Assembly (NCBI RefSeq): GCF_022549675.1
Contig: NZ_JAKZGR010000006.1
Coordinates: forward strand, 62,001 to 126,000
Source: Belliella kenyensis
GTDB taxonomy: Bacteria; Bacteroidota; Bacteroidia; Cytophagales; Cyclobacteriaceae
Direction: 5' to 3'
Length of the DNA: 64,000 nucleotides
Of the stretch, positions 18,101 through 25,734 are shown in pieces. The position numbers and the translations under genes were made by a program. The notes beneath the pieces were generated by a model. That model saw only the letters and a list, made by a program, of their open reading frames with translations, was not told the DNA's origin and did no database searches. The stretch's first letter is position 1, and every line of letters begins with the position of its first letter.

Positions 18101-19848
18101 TCTTGGTTTACGAATGCTCCTGTATGTGTCCATTCTGCCAATCGGGCATTGAAACCATCTCCACTGTAGGTTAGGGCCATATCTCTAGGGCCAGTATTGG
18201 AAGAAGTGGATCCGATTTGTAATGAGGTCAGATCGATTAATTTATCTGGAGCAATATCGAACCCAAAAGTAAAATACCTGTTGTCACCTGCATTCCAGCC
18301 ATTTGAGCTGATAGAATTACCCGCAGCTGCTGGGTTGATTCCACTCCCTCTAGCAAAATCACGAGCAATTACGCCTTGAGCTAGCGATGTACCAGCAGTA
18401 GAAACTTGGTTTCCTGGCTGATTGGTAAAGTCCCAGTTGATCAGAGTGATAGGTTCTAGCACCACTGGAATACTCACATTTACTTGCGCCAAACCAATCT
18501 GCCTACTTCCTCCTGATGTATTAAATCCTCTATCAGAAGTCCATGTGATTATGATTTGCTCGCCTGGTACAATATTGAGATCTGAAATAGTTGCGGAAAC
18601 AGTAATATCTTCACCTGCACCTGAGCTATAGCTCAAGTCAGAATAGACTTCCCCATTGATAGCTACAGTCCATTCAGGAAATCTCGTCTGATCTAGCCTA
18701 GCGGATTTACCTAAATATGAAACTTCCAGATCATTGATAACTTGACCAGTTGTATTTTCAAGAGTCAAAGAAGCTGTAAATGTTCCTGTAGTACCAGTAT
18801 GCTGATATCCCATGACGTCGCCTCCTCTAAATCCACCAGCTGTACCTGCTCCAAATAGGCCCGCATAGTTTAAAACTCCACCAGTAAAGCTCCATTCTCC
18901 ATTTACTCCAAAAGAATTCACTGGACTAGTCAAATTTACAAACTGAGTAAAGTCTTGTATATATGGTATCCCAGCTGTCGGGGTAGAGGGTAATTCAATG
19001 GTAAACTCAGCAGATGTCACCTCACTGACAGCAAACCCCTCCGCAATTGCTATAGCAGCAATAGTTGTAGTTGAAGCTATTTGAATTGGAGATACATAGA
19101 GCGTGCTTCCCAGAGTAGGTATACTACCATCCAAAGTATAGTAGATGGAAGCATTGACTGTACTTGAACTCAAAGAGACTTCTTGAATGGTATCAAAAAA
19201 ACCACCATTAGGGTTGAAGGCTGGTGCTGCTGCATTTGGAAGGATGATACCTAAGGATTCACCTTCTATAAAAATCTCATCTATTCTATTGGTTCCAGTG
19301 GAAGCTGTGATTCCATCATTAACTGAAACATCAGAGGTATTGAGCCATCTGATATAGATTAAGCTTTGGTTGCTCAGATCCTGCGGTAAGGGGACTTTGT
19401 TCAAGACACCCGTAGTCAGGTTATTGGCTACATTAATGGCAGCATTAGGGATATCTTGCCATGAGCTACCATCCAAGCTAAATTGAGCCTTGAATTCTTT
19501 GGGTCCTGTGTTAGAGGATTGTTGCTTTGAGGAAAGTGTCAGGTTTTCGTATCCTGAAGTATTTACGGTTACCTGCCAATATCTTTCTAAAGCAAAATTG
19601 TTCCATCCGTTTGAGGTGATGGCTCTTCCTGGCGAACCTGCCACGTAGCCTGTAGAGTTGGCATTGATAAGCGAAATTTCGCTTACACCCACATTACTGG
19701 ATGTTCCTTGATCTGCAAGTGGGGACTCACTCCCCGTAATAGTTCCAAAGGTCCAACCTGCAACTACTGTCGTCTGAGCCATGATTTGACTCATACTTGA
19801 GATGAAGGTCAGTAGGAGGATTACTGTAATTAGTAAATGTTTTTTCAT
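15112..19848 (-). CDS. Giant secreted endonuclease/exonuclease/phosphatase-family protein with T9SS type A sorting domain
   Basis: A 1578-residue exported protein with signal peptide about 1-24 (MKKHLLITVILLLTF). Repeated beta-rich modules follow; two of them share SSNTGP and ITSNGWNN/ISSNGWNA motifs (about 25-200 and 465-620). A chitobiase C-terminal-like segment (YYTLDGSIPT) lies at about 205-280. The EEP nuclease domain at about 1040-1330 carries NWNIEWFG, AFQEI, NLHTRSNGG, LGDFNDDLDE and TSDHLPVK, matching the metal and catalytic positions of the fold. A PKD/Ig-like stretch precedes the type A sorting signal at about 1500-1578 (IRVFPNPARQIVNVEL, AAGIYLIYV). It is probably a surface or secreted DNase for nucleic-acid scavenging; phosphatase activity is the alternative. 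Confidence 0.9.
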   Translation of the reverse strand: MKKHLLITVILLLTFISSMSQIMAQTTVVAGWTFGTITGSESPLADQGTSSNVGVSEISLINANSTGYVAGSPGRAITSNGWNNFALERYWQVTVNTSGYENLTLSSKQQSSNTGPKEFKAQFSLDGSSWQDIPNAAINVANNLTTGVLNKVPLPQDLSNQSLIYIRWLNTSDVSVNDGITASTGTNRIDEIFIEGESLGIILPNAAAPAFNPNGGFFDTIQEVSLSSSTVNASIYYTLDGSIPTLGSTLYVSPIQIASTTTIAAIAIAEGFAVSEVTSAEFTIELPSTPTAGIPYIQDFTQFVNLTSPVNSFGVNGEWSFTGGVLNYAGLFGAGTAGGFRGGDVMGYQHTGTTGTFTASLTLENTTGQVINDLEVSYLGKSARLDQTRFPEWTVAINGEVYSDLSYSSGAGEDITVSATISDLNIVPGEQIIITWTSDRGFNTSGGSRQIGLAQVNVSIPVVLEPITLINWDFTNQPGNQVSTAGTSLAQGVIARDFARGSGINPAAAGNSISSNGWNAGDNRYFTFGFDIAPDKLIDLTSLQIGSTSSNTGPRDMALTYSGDGFNARLAEWTHTGAFVNQEIDLTGLQNLSGDVEFRIISTSDVSANGGTVTSGGTSRVTNFFPGALPVSFTGIIKDAAGVIVPKINLTPTELNFGAVSIASSAPVLTYELSAENLENGINITSSNPYLVSKDGITFTSTLTFSVEEMNNVQTVFVQFSNENIGNFNTTISHQTTGTLPVSLSVNASAFDPFNIFENFNSTCPNLPAGWEAVSVLGNQVWECTTFGRAGTTPTASAPFGLQINGFSGGAVLNEDWLISAPYDLTGFDIPLMSFWSRVAFQGPRLKLLISTDYNGGNPNNSTWIELSDRFASADQWTFSGQVDLSAYLNQTIRIAFLYESSPEAGAARWTLDDFELTSSDIPAEPFFSNNIGNVDYWHFGVVPVGSVSSNVRNFNFGLSNPVADLSITAGEGFEFSKDGVSFESNLIYTLAELGSQQTVRVRFAPQTEGAFASPIKFLSGNLELSQGYLTGSTINKDKTFDVVNWNIEWFGSTNSGQGPTNVDLQLQNVKTIIEDLDADVYAFQEITSLSKFTELANALPAYGMAVSPAASAGGEYAEEAQKLTYLFKLATVDTIQTRVLLKDVPASLLVDYPSTPDRFWASGRLPYLMDIRANIDGSTQNFTLINLHTRSNGGGESTGNPRYAMRRYDVNVLKDSLDTYYADVPLIILGDFNDDLDETVADQTAPTVNTSETSFINYINDSINYTPITISLSNAGLRTFPSFENVIDHQIISNELDELWIVNSERIVAPYDLIPNYNSTTSDHLPVKTRFIFKCNLEAPVVIPSSTDICAGNSVTFELSGGSFASIAGWEISTDDGSSWSLIEGSTELYSITLSDITETSLVRAIVDADLCEPTVTSAAEVQVSTLPQPFVYFESSKLYTLEGPYTYKWYKNGQLIATTSINETRIQGAGNYTVQISDAGGCTVTSDIFSFPVKGNSNQIRVFPNPARQIVNVELRKVEGLQLIELRSASGILIESQITQGNGLVQFNTSNLAAGIYLIYVREQNGATSVQRLVIR

Positions 19849-20342
19849 TAAAATTGGTTTTGGTAAGAAATTTTTTTCGGTTTACATTCCGATAAATGTT
19901 GTTAAAAGTAGTCTTAAATGTGATAAACTGCCAAATAATATTGTTATCAAAAAGTTATTTAATTGAGTTTGTTTGAAAATTAAAATGGCTTCATAAAATT
20001 ATTACAAACTTTTATGAAGTTATTATAATATCGTTCTTAGTTTGTTATGTTTTGGTCAAGAGGAGGATTTGTTTGGTTTGATCGGTTTTTTTACAAAATT
20101 CTATTTGTATTAGGTTATAAAATAGATACTATCCAAAAAATGAATGCTTTGGGTTATAACTTAGAAAAATAATAGTTAATTTAGTGTTGGAAAAACTTTA
20201 GGGGTGCCAGCAGGCTGAGATCATACCCTTTGAACTTGATTTGGATCATACCAACGAAAGAAAAAGTAAGCTATATACTACTAATGTATAGGTTTCTAGT
20301 CGATGCTGACGCACTAATTTTTTTCTTCATAAAAGATAGTAT
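19849..20342. other. Divergent regulatory region between nuclease gene and thi operon
   Basis: 494 bp without a gene. The right-hand part holds the TPP riboswitch. The left part is AT-rich promoter-type DNA for both divergent units. TAATTTAG just upstream of the riboswitch is a one-mismatch relative of the TAnnTTTG box. Confidence 0.6.
20195..20263 (+). promoter_or_regulatory. TPP riboswitch (THI element)
   Basis: The conserved THI-box pieces appear in order: GGGGTGCC (20201), GGCTGAGATCATACCC (20213-20228), TGAACTTGAT (20231) and GGATCATACCAACG (20243-20256). It sits 80 bp before thiM, so it most likely represses the thiM-thiE-thiD-tenA operon when thiamin pyrophosphate is plentiful. The downstream stretch 20264-20340 contains a CTATATAC/GTATAG hairpin and a T run (20320-20326) that may form the expression platform. 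Confidence 0.93.
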
Positions 20343-21140
20343 ATGAAAGCATCAATAATTCAAACATTCGAGAAAGTTAAACTTCATCCTTCACTGGTAC
20401 AATCTGTTACCAACTACGTGGTAATGAATAATACAGCCAACGCTTTACTGGCGTTAGGCTCATCTCCCATAATGGCACATGCTCATGAGGAGATGGAAGA
20501 AATGTCCCAAATCATAGATGCTTTGGTGATTAATATTGGGACCTTGGATGCCTATTGGGTGGAGAGCATGGAGATGGCTGTAGCTGCTGCCCAAAAGTAT
20601 GGGAAGCCATGGATACTAGACCCCGTTGGTGCAGGAGCTTCTTCTTATAGAAATGAGACATTGAAGAAATTACTGGAGAAGAAGCCTACTGTGATCAGAG
20701 GTAATGCGTCTGAGATCATGGCTTTGGCCAAAATGAGTGTCAAAAGTAAAGGCGTAGATAGCACCAATTCTTCCGATGAGGCAGTGGAAGGAGCAAAACT
20801 ATTATCAAACACATACGGGTCAGTTGTATGTATTTCAGGAGCCATCGATTACATCATAGATGGAGATAGACTAGTGTCGATTGCCAATGGGAATCCATTG
20901 ATGGCAAAGGTGACAGGTATGGGATGTACCGCAACTGCTGTCATTGGTGCATTCTTAGGGAGAGAGAACGATCCCTACCTAGCAACAGTAACTGCTATGG
21001 GTATCATGGGTGTGGCGGGAGATATAGCTAATGAAAAAGCAGAAGGTCCTGGGACACTACAATTGTATTTTTATGATGCATTGTATGAGTTGACTTCAGA
21101 TATCCTCATGAGTAAAATCAAACTAGAGATTTATGATTAG
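20343..21140 (+). CDS. thiM: Hydroxyethylthiazole kinase
   Basis: 265 residues, ribokinase-like fold. It phosphorylates 4-methyl-5-(2-hydroxyethyl)thiazole in thiamin salvage. Motifs are VTNYVVMNNTANALLALGSS at the N-terminus (substrate site), DPVGAGASSYR at about 98, RGNASEIMALA at about 120 and the catalytic anion-hole motif TGMGCTATAVIGAF at about 194 (Cys in place of Asp, as usual in ThiM). It is the first gene after the TPP riboswitch and overlaps thiE by 8 bp. Confidence 0.96.
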   Translation: MKASIIQTFEKVKLHPSLVQSVTNYVVMNNTANALLALGSSPIMAHAHEEMEEMSQIIDALVINIGTLDAYWVESMEMAVAAAQKYGKPWILDPVGAGASSYRNETLKKLLEKKPTVIRGNASEIMALAKMSVKSKGVDSTNSSDEAVEGAKLLSNTYGSVVCISGAIDYIIDGDRLVSIANGNPLMAKVTGMGCTATAVIGAFLGRENDPYLATVTAMGIMGVAGDIANEKAEGPGTLQLYFYDALYELTSDILMSKIKLEIYD

Positions 21141-21777
21141 GTCTTTTCCTTACAGACTTTATTTGGTGACTGATGAGGCGGCATGTTTGGGACGGGATTT
21201 CTTTTGGGTAGTCGAAGAGGCCATCAAAGGAGGGGTTGATGTGATTCAGCTTCGAGAGAAAAATCTCAATGAAGAAGCTTTTTATCTCAAAGCAAAATCA
21301 TTGAAGGTCATTTGTCAAAAGTATAATGTGCCTTTGATTATCAATGATAGCGTAGACGTGGCCAAGGCTGTAGGAGCTGATGGAATACATGTAGGTCAAT
21401 CTGATATGTCTATTTCTACTGTGATCAATAGGGTAGGTGACATGATTCCTGTTGGTTTATCTTTAGATTACCTAGAAGAATTGTATGCCGAGGATGCTAA
21501 TGATGCGTGGTATTATGGTGTGAGTCCAATTTTCAGCACCCCCACCAAGAGTGATACTAGGGCAGTGTGGGGCTTGGAGGGCTTACAAGCGCTGAGAAAA
21601 CTGACTGAGAAAAAGTTGGTGGCAATTGGTAATGTCAAAGTAGAAAACGCAGCTGAGATCATTGCAGCAGGTGCGGATTGCCTTGCAGTGGTTTCTGCGA
21701 TTTGTAGTGCAGATGATCCTGCACATGCTGCGAAAGCACTAAAAAAAGAAATAGATAGAGGTCTTAAAAAATCATGA
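21133..21777 (+). CDS. thiE: Thiamin-phosphate synthase
   Basis: A 214-residue TIM-barrel enzyme that joins HMP-pyrophosphate and thiazole phosphate into thiamin phosphate. Signature elements are VIQLREKN at about 35 (pyrophosphate Arg), LIINDSVDVAKAVGADGIHVGQSD at about 73 (Asp and His/Gln metal site) and YYGVSPIFSTPTKSD at about 128. It overlaps thiM (8 bp) and thiD (4 bp), so expression is probably translationally coupled. Confidence 0.95.
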   Translation: MIRSFPYRLYLVTDEAACLGRDFFWVVEEAIKGGVDVIQLREKNLNEEAFYLKAKSLKVICQKYNVPLIINDSVDVAKAVGADGIHVGQSDMSISTVINRVGDMIPVGLSLDYLEELYAEDANDAWYYGVSPIFSTPTKSDTRAVWGLEGLQALRKLTEKKLVAIGNVKVENAAEIIAAGADCLAVVSAICSADDPAHAAKALKKEIDRGLKKS

Positions 21778-22607
21778 AAATGAAGAAAAAATATGTTCCT
21801 GTACTGAGTATTGCAGGTTCTGATAGTAGTGGAGGAGCTGGGATTCAAGCAGATTTGAAGAGCTTTTCAGCTCTTGGATGTTATGGTATGACTGTATTGA
21901 CAGCCACTACAGCTCAGAATACCAAAGGTGTGAGAGGTATCCACGGTATCCCCGTAGGGCATATTATTGATCAATTGGATGCAATTCTTGATGATATACC
22001 ACCAAAAGCTATCAAAATCGGGATGCTGGATAGGCCTGAAGTTGTAGAGGCCTTGGCAAACAGACTGAAGAATTTTTCTATTCCTATTGTATTTGATCCT
22101 GTGATGGTGGCTACTTCTGGAGATCGTCTAATTCAAGAAGAGACTATTGCTTCTATCAAAGAGTATTTGATGCCTATTGCAACATTACTTACGCCAAATT
22201 TGGATGAGGCTGCTCTTCTTTGTGGATTCGAAGTCAATTCATTTGACCTGATGAAGAAAGCTGGAAAAAAACTTTTTGATCTCAATAATCAAGCAATATT
22301 AATAAAAGGAGGGCATTTAGATAATGAAGTGATTCAAGATCTACTAATCTTGAAGCATGGGGAATCATTCGTATTCGAAAATTCAAAAATCACTTCAAAA
22401 AATGTTCATGGCACTGGATGTTCACTATCCTCAGCGATTGCGGCAGAACTTGCCAAAGGAGAAGTATTGCAAGAAGCAGTACTTAAAGCGAGAAATTACA
22501 TTTTTCAAGCAATATTGCTAGGAAGATCTGTACAAATAGGTCACGGAAATGGACCACTAAATCATTTCTTCAATCCTCAAAAACAAATCATCAATGAAGT
22601 GGAGTGA
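21774..22607 (+). CDS. thiD: Hydroxymethylpyrimidine/phosphomethylpyrimidine kinase
   Basis: 277 residues, ribokinase family. It phosphorylates HMP and HMP phosphate. N-terminal SIAGSDSSGGAGIQADLKSF at about 10-29, MTVLTATTAQNTKGV, VFDPVMVATSGDRLI at about 104, TPNLDEAALL and HGTGCSLSSAIAAELAKG at about 210 with the Gly-rich anion hole and catalytic Cys region. Starts four bases inside thiE and overlaps tenA by 14 bp, so the operon is very compact. Confidence 0.96.
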   Translation: MKMKKKYVPVLSIAGSDSSGGAGIQADLKSFSALGCYGMTVLTATTAQNTKGVRGIHGIPVGHIIDQLDAILDDIPPKAIKIGMLDRPEVVEALANRLKNFSIPIVFDPVMVATSGDRLIQEETIASIKEYLMPIATLLTPNLDEAALLCGFEVNSFDLMKKAGKKLFDLNNQAILIKGGHLDNEVIQDLLILKHGESFVFENSKITSKNVHGTGCSLSSAIAAELAKGEVLQEAVLKARNYIFQAILLGRSVQIGHGNGPLNHFFNPQKQIINEVE

Positions 22608-23250
22608 TGAAGCTTGGGCAAGAATCCAACCAATCTACCAGAAAATACTAGACCTGGATTTTAATACCCAACTTGCAAACGGTACACTGGACAAGGAGAA
22701 ATTTAAGTTTTATATGGCTCAAGACGCCTATTATTTAGGTGAATTTGGTAAAGCATTGAGTGCTATTTCTTCTAGAATGAGAGATTTAGATGATGTATTG
22801 GCTTACTCAAATTTTGCTACAGGTGCCATAGTAGTAGAGAGAGCTTTGCACGAAGGCTATTTCAAAACCTTGGGTGTACCTGATGATGTCAAGCCAACGC
22901 CTACCTGCTTACTTTATACCAATTTTTTATTGAATCATGCAGCTTATAGTAGTGTTGAAGTAGCATTGGCGGCTGTTTTGCCTTGTTTTTGGATTTACAA
23001 AAGGGTAGGGGACTATATCTATGAACTTCAGCAGGATGTAAGTATCAATCCATACAAGGAATGGATAGACACATACGCTGGAGAAGAATTTGCCAGTTCA
23101 GTAGAAAGGGCAATATCAATTACAGATAAACTTGCTGATTCATCTAATTCTATTCAAAAAGAATCCATGCATTTAGCATTTGAAAGAGCTACGAAACTTG
23201 AGTGGATGTTTTGGGATTCTGCTTTTAAAATGGAAAAATGGCCGATCTGA
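22594..23250 (+). CDS. tenA: TenA-family aminopyrimidine aminohydrolase (thiaminase II)
   Basis: 218 residues, all-helical. TenA enzymes hydrolyse aminopyrimidine breakdown products of thiamin so the pyrimidine can be reused. Family marks are FKFYMAQDAYYLGEFGKAL at about 30-48, YTNFLLNHAAYSSVEVALAAVLPCFWIYKRVG with the catalytic Cys near 130, and a late Glu-rich helix (RATKLEWMFWDSAF). It is the last gene of the thi operon, followed by a terminator. With thiM, thiE and thiD it makes a salvage set. Confidence 0.94.
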   Translation: MKWSDEAWARIQPIYQKILDLDFNTQLANGTLDKEKFKFYMAQDAYYLGEFGKALSAISSRMRDLDDVLAYSNFATGAIVVERALHEGYFKTLGVPDDVKPTPTCLLYTNFLLNHAAYSSVEVALAAVLPCFWIYKRVGDYIYELQQDVSINPYKEWIDTYAGEEFASSVERAISITDKLADSSNSIQKESMHLAFERATKLEWMFWDSAFKMEKWPI

Positions 23251-23293
23251 ACAGTTTTGATTGGCGGAATTTAAATTGATGGAATGTAAAATG

Positions 23294-23330
23294 AAAAAAA
23301 GCTGTACCTTCAAGATGCAGCTTTTTCAAT
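23294..23330. terminator. Terminator between thi operon and GH43 gene
   Basis: AAAAAAGCTG and CAGCTTTTTC flank a loop of about 13 nt, with A/T runs on both sides. It can end both the thi operon (plus) and the GH43 gene (minus). Confidence 0.8.
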
Positions 23331-23342
23331 TTAACAGTGAGC

Positions 23343-24449
23343 TTATTTGATAATCGCGTCTATGGTTTTGATTGTGCCATCAGCTTGATGTTCTAATTCT
23401 GTCATTTTAATGTTTCTCAGATAGGTTTCTCCCGAAAGCTCTGTGTCATGATAGAAGATATACCATTTACCATTAAATTCAACTATAGAGTGATGATTTG
23501 TCCAGCCTTGTACAGGATTCAGTATGACTCCCTGATACGTAAAAGGTCCGTACGGAGAGTCACCAATACCATACGCAATATTATGCGTATCTCCAGTTGA
23601 ATAAGAGAAGTAATATTTGTCGTTATACTTGTGCACCCAAGCTGCTTCAAAGAATCTTCGGTCGTGGTCTCCTGCGGTGATAGGGGAACCGTCTTTGTCT
23701 AGAATAGAAACTTTTCTTGGCTTCTCCCCAAACTCTAACATATCTCCACTTAATTTTGCTACCATTGGACTGATCGCAGGCTCATCGTCTTCAGGCTCGT
23801 CATCGTATGGAGAGCTACCTGTAGAAAGGTATTCTCCAGTTCTCCATTTTTGCAATTGACCACCCCATATTCCACCCCAGTAGATATAATATTCGTTGCC
23901 ATCTTGAAATACTGCTGGGTCTATACTGTAAGAACCCTTCATCGGCTCTGGCTGCGGGGTAAAAGGTCCTGTTGGGCTATCGCTCACAGCCACACCAAGT
24001 CTGAATATATCGTCGTGATCTTTAGCTGGAAAATACAAATAATATTTATTGCCCTTTTTTGCTGCATCTGGAGCCCAAAGTTGCCTTTTTGCCCATTTGA
24101 TATCATCTAAATCCAATGCCTTTCCATGATCTACGACTTCTGAATTGACATCATCCATACTAAATACATGATAATCTCTCATATTGAAATGCGCCCCTGA
24201 ATCATCTTCTTCTACCACTGACTGCACATCGTGTGATGGGTAGATGTAGATTTTACCATCAAAAACATGCGCTGAAGGGTCAGCTGTATACATGTGACTG
24301 ACCAAAGGTTTATTTAGAAACTTGGTTTCGTTTTCAATTTCAACGGATTGCTCTTCCTCATTTTCTTGCTGCTTTTGTTCATTACAGCTCATTATCAAAA
24401 GAGGAACTGCCGAAAATAAAAGCAGTCGTTTAGGGAATTTTAGGTTCAT
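23343..24449 (-). CDS. Glycoside hydrolase family 43 lipoprotein (arabinofuranosidase/xylosidase type)
   Basis: 368 residues. MNLKFPKRLLLFSAVPLLIMSC is a lipoprotein signal with the Cys at about 22, then an acidic linker (EEEQSVEIENE). The five-bladed propeller carries the usual GH43 acidic residues: ADPSAHVFDGKIYIYPS (Asp base, about 57), YSIDPAVF (pKa Asp, about 176) and RFFEAAWVHK (Glu acid, about 272). Family enzymes release arabinose or xylose from plant glycans. It is expected in the outer membrane or periplasm. Two identical LacI-type operators lie upstream. It is not adjacent to the SusCD pair. Confidence 0.9.
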   Translation of the reverse strand: MNLKFPKRLLLFSAVPLLIMSCNEQKQQENEEEQSVEIENETKFLNKPLVSHMYTADPSAHVFDGKIYIYPSHDVQSVVEEDDSGAHFNMRDYHVFSMDDVNSEVVDHGKALDLDDIKWAKRQLWAPDAAKKGNKYYLYFPAKDHDDIFRLGVAVSDSPTGPFTPQPEPMKGSYSIDPAVFQDGNEYYIYWGGIWGGQLQKWRTGEYLSTGSSPYDDEPEDDEPAISPMVAKLSGDMLEFGEKPRKVSILDKDGSPITAGDHDRRFFEAAWVHKYNDKYYFSYSTGDTHNIAYGIGDSPYGPFTYQGVILNPVQGWTNHHSIVEFNGKWYIFYHDTELSGETYLRNIKMTELEHQADGTIKTIDAIIK

Positions 24450-24500
24450 AGATTTAGATTTTTAAAGATTGTTTCAATTGAACAACCAAAATATAAAAAA

Positions 24501-24514
24501 TGAAATCGGTTTCA
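24501..24514. promoter_or_regulatory. LacI-type operator O1 upstream of GH43 gene
   Basis: TGAAATCGGTTTCA, a 14-bp palindrome with the central CG, 52 bp before the GH43 start codon. A -7-like TATATTTTG (minus strand, 24488-24496) lies beside it, so bound repressor would cover the promoter. Confidence 0.65.
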
Positions 24515-24698
24515 AAATGTTTTTTTACTTATAGCATCATTCAAAATCTTAATATCTGATTCTGATTCAAAAGTTGTAGTAACATTGAATGAGAAACATA
24601 GTACTTCAGGAAAGATTCGGACACATGATCTTCTGAGAAGCTAAGTTGATAAATGTATATGAAATGCTTCGTGTTAGCTTAATAAATAGATATTGGAA

Positions 24699-24712
24699 TG
24701 AAATCGGTTTCA
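24699..24712. promoter_or_regulatory. LacI-type operator O2 upstream of GH43 gene
   Basis: An exact second copy of TGAAATCGGTTTCA, 198 bp from the first. Exact repetition at this spacing argues for cooperative or looped repression of the GH43 gene, since no other gene starts nearby. Confidence 0.6.
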
Positions 24713-24824
24713 ATTTAAGGTATTCTTTTAGCTAAAAAACAATAAAGCTTAGAAGATATTTGTAAGGTTATTTTTTTAAGACCAGAGGAATTCAGACTCT
24801 CTGATTTCTATGGTTGATTTTTTT

Positions 24825-24964
24825 ATTCTCCAACTTTTAGACCTGATCCTTAGCCTCTGAGGCAAAAACCAACTGAGGTAATCCATTTCTTCCAATTCTT
24901 TAATTTACCCTGGAAATCTATTGACCTCAATTCCCCAACTTTTAGGGCTGATCCCTGATCTCTA
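24825..24964. repeat. Imperfect 35-bp direct repeat
   Basis: 24825-24859 and 24930-24964 share ATTC-CCAACTTTTAG, CTGATCC and CTCT blocks in order (27 of 35 by eye), spaced 105 bp apart. No gene overlaps it. Confidence 0.4.
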
Positions 24965-24995
24965 AAATTGTACGTGATTCTGTACGTAACAAAAC

Positions 24996-25031
24996 AAAAA
25001 ACCCTGTCTACAGCTTGTAAACAGGGTTTTT
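24996..25031 (-). terminator. Intrinsic terminator of tRNA-Gln
   Basis: AAAAACCCTGT (24996-25006) pairs with ACAGGGTTTTT (25021-25031). It begins 3 bp beyond the 3' end of the tRNA on the minus strand. Confidence 0.88.
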
Positions 25032-25033
25032 GT

Positions 25034-25105
25034 TGACCGACTAGGGCTCGAACCTAGACTCTTCTGAACCAAAATCAGACGTGTTGCCAGTTACACCATC
25101 GGTCA
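25034..25105 (-). tRNA. tRNA-Gln (anticodon TTG)
   Basis: The minus strand folds as a 72-nt cloverleaf. The acceptor stem TGACCGA pairs with TCGGTCA. The anticodon arm is TCTGA-TTTTGGT-TCAGA, giving anticodon TTG (Gln, CAA/CAG). The T arm TAGGTTCGAGCCCTA contains the invariant GTTCGA. No CCA is encoded. It is flanked by its own promoter and terminator; no integrase or duplicated 3' end suggests insertion here. Confidence 0.95.
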
Positions 25106-25144
25106 GTAATTCTTAAAAGGAAACTGCTTTCCTTTATTGTGTCA

Positions 25145-25175
25145 CAAATGTAGGGGTACTTTCTATTTTATGCAA
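25145..25175 (-). promoter_or_regulatory. Bacteroidota-type promoter of tRNA-Gln
   Basis: On the minus strand TTG (25173-25175), 20 bp, then TACATTTG (25145-25152), which matches the TAnnTTTG -7 box. It ends 40 bp before the tRNA 5' end. Confidence 0.65.
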
Positions 25176-25734
25176 GTGTATGATTGAAGTTTTTTTGCTA
25201 AATACCTTAATTCCCTTAATTTCAGAAAGAAAAAAATCAATAGCAGCTGTTTTTTTATGAAATATATTCAAGGTAGGGTAGATTTCTTTTAACTATTGAA
25301 ATGATCAATAATCAAGAGCTAATTCGAAGTATAATTAGCCTATTCGAAATTTCCTTCTTGAGTAATAAATGCAAGCTGATTTTAAGTCTTGCTTGAACTT
25401 CCTGTATTCATACAGGCCTATATGGAAGCCAGATTCCGCATGTACAGTGGATCGGTTGAATACTATACCTTAGAATGGATTCCTACTGATTAATTATATT
25501 CTAAGCTTTCCATCCATCTAGAGCAGGGTTGAGAGCTACAATATATCATAGAAGCAATATTTTAAATAGATTACTACTGATTTTGCAGATTTTCATGAAA
25601 AGGAAATAAAAATTTGAACCGAAATCGTTTGAAAATTATGTTTTTATTAAATAGTCGGATATTTGTTTGTTAATATGGAAATAGTTCTTAACATTTGATA
25701 ATTATTTCATTATTAACCTTTTATTTATTGAGTC
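25176..25734. other. Intergenic region without a recognisable gene
   Basis: About 560 bp, AT-rich. A small perfect hairpin CCTGTA TTCA TACAGG lies at 25401-25416. A 35-codon open stretch (25386-25490) ends MEARFRMYSGSVEYYTLEW, but it has no start signal. CCGAAATCGTTTG at 25619 weakly resembles a LacI half-site upstream of the following small gene. Confidence 0.4.

Larger units (their letters stand above)
24450..24995. other. Regulatory region upstream of the GH43 gene
   Basis: No gene. It contains two LacI-type operators (24501 and 24699), and further right an imperfect 35-bp direct repeat (24825-24859 and 24930-24964, 27 of 35 identical, 105 bp apart) containing CCAACTTTTAG and CTGATCC. The function of the direct repeat is unknown. 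Confidence 0.5.

Noticed and set aside
25034-25105. tRNA-Gln as an integration site for a mobile island
   Set aside because: No integrase gene and no duplicated tRNA 3' end were seen nearby.
25401-25416. CCTGTA/TACAGG hairpin
   Set aside because: Six-bp stem without T run or neighbouring gene end; no function can be supported.
25386-25490. Short open stretch with protein-like codons (MEARFRMYSGSVEYYTLEW)
   Set aside because: No start with supporting signals, very short, and a competing frame reads as well; not reported as a gene.
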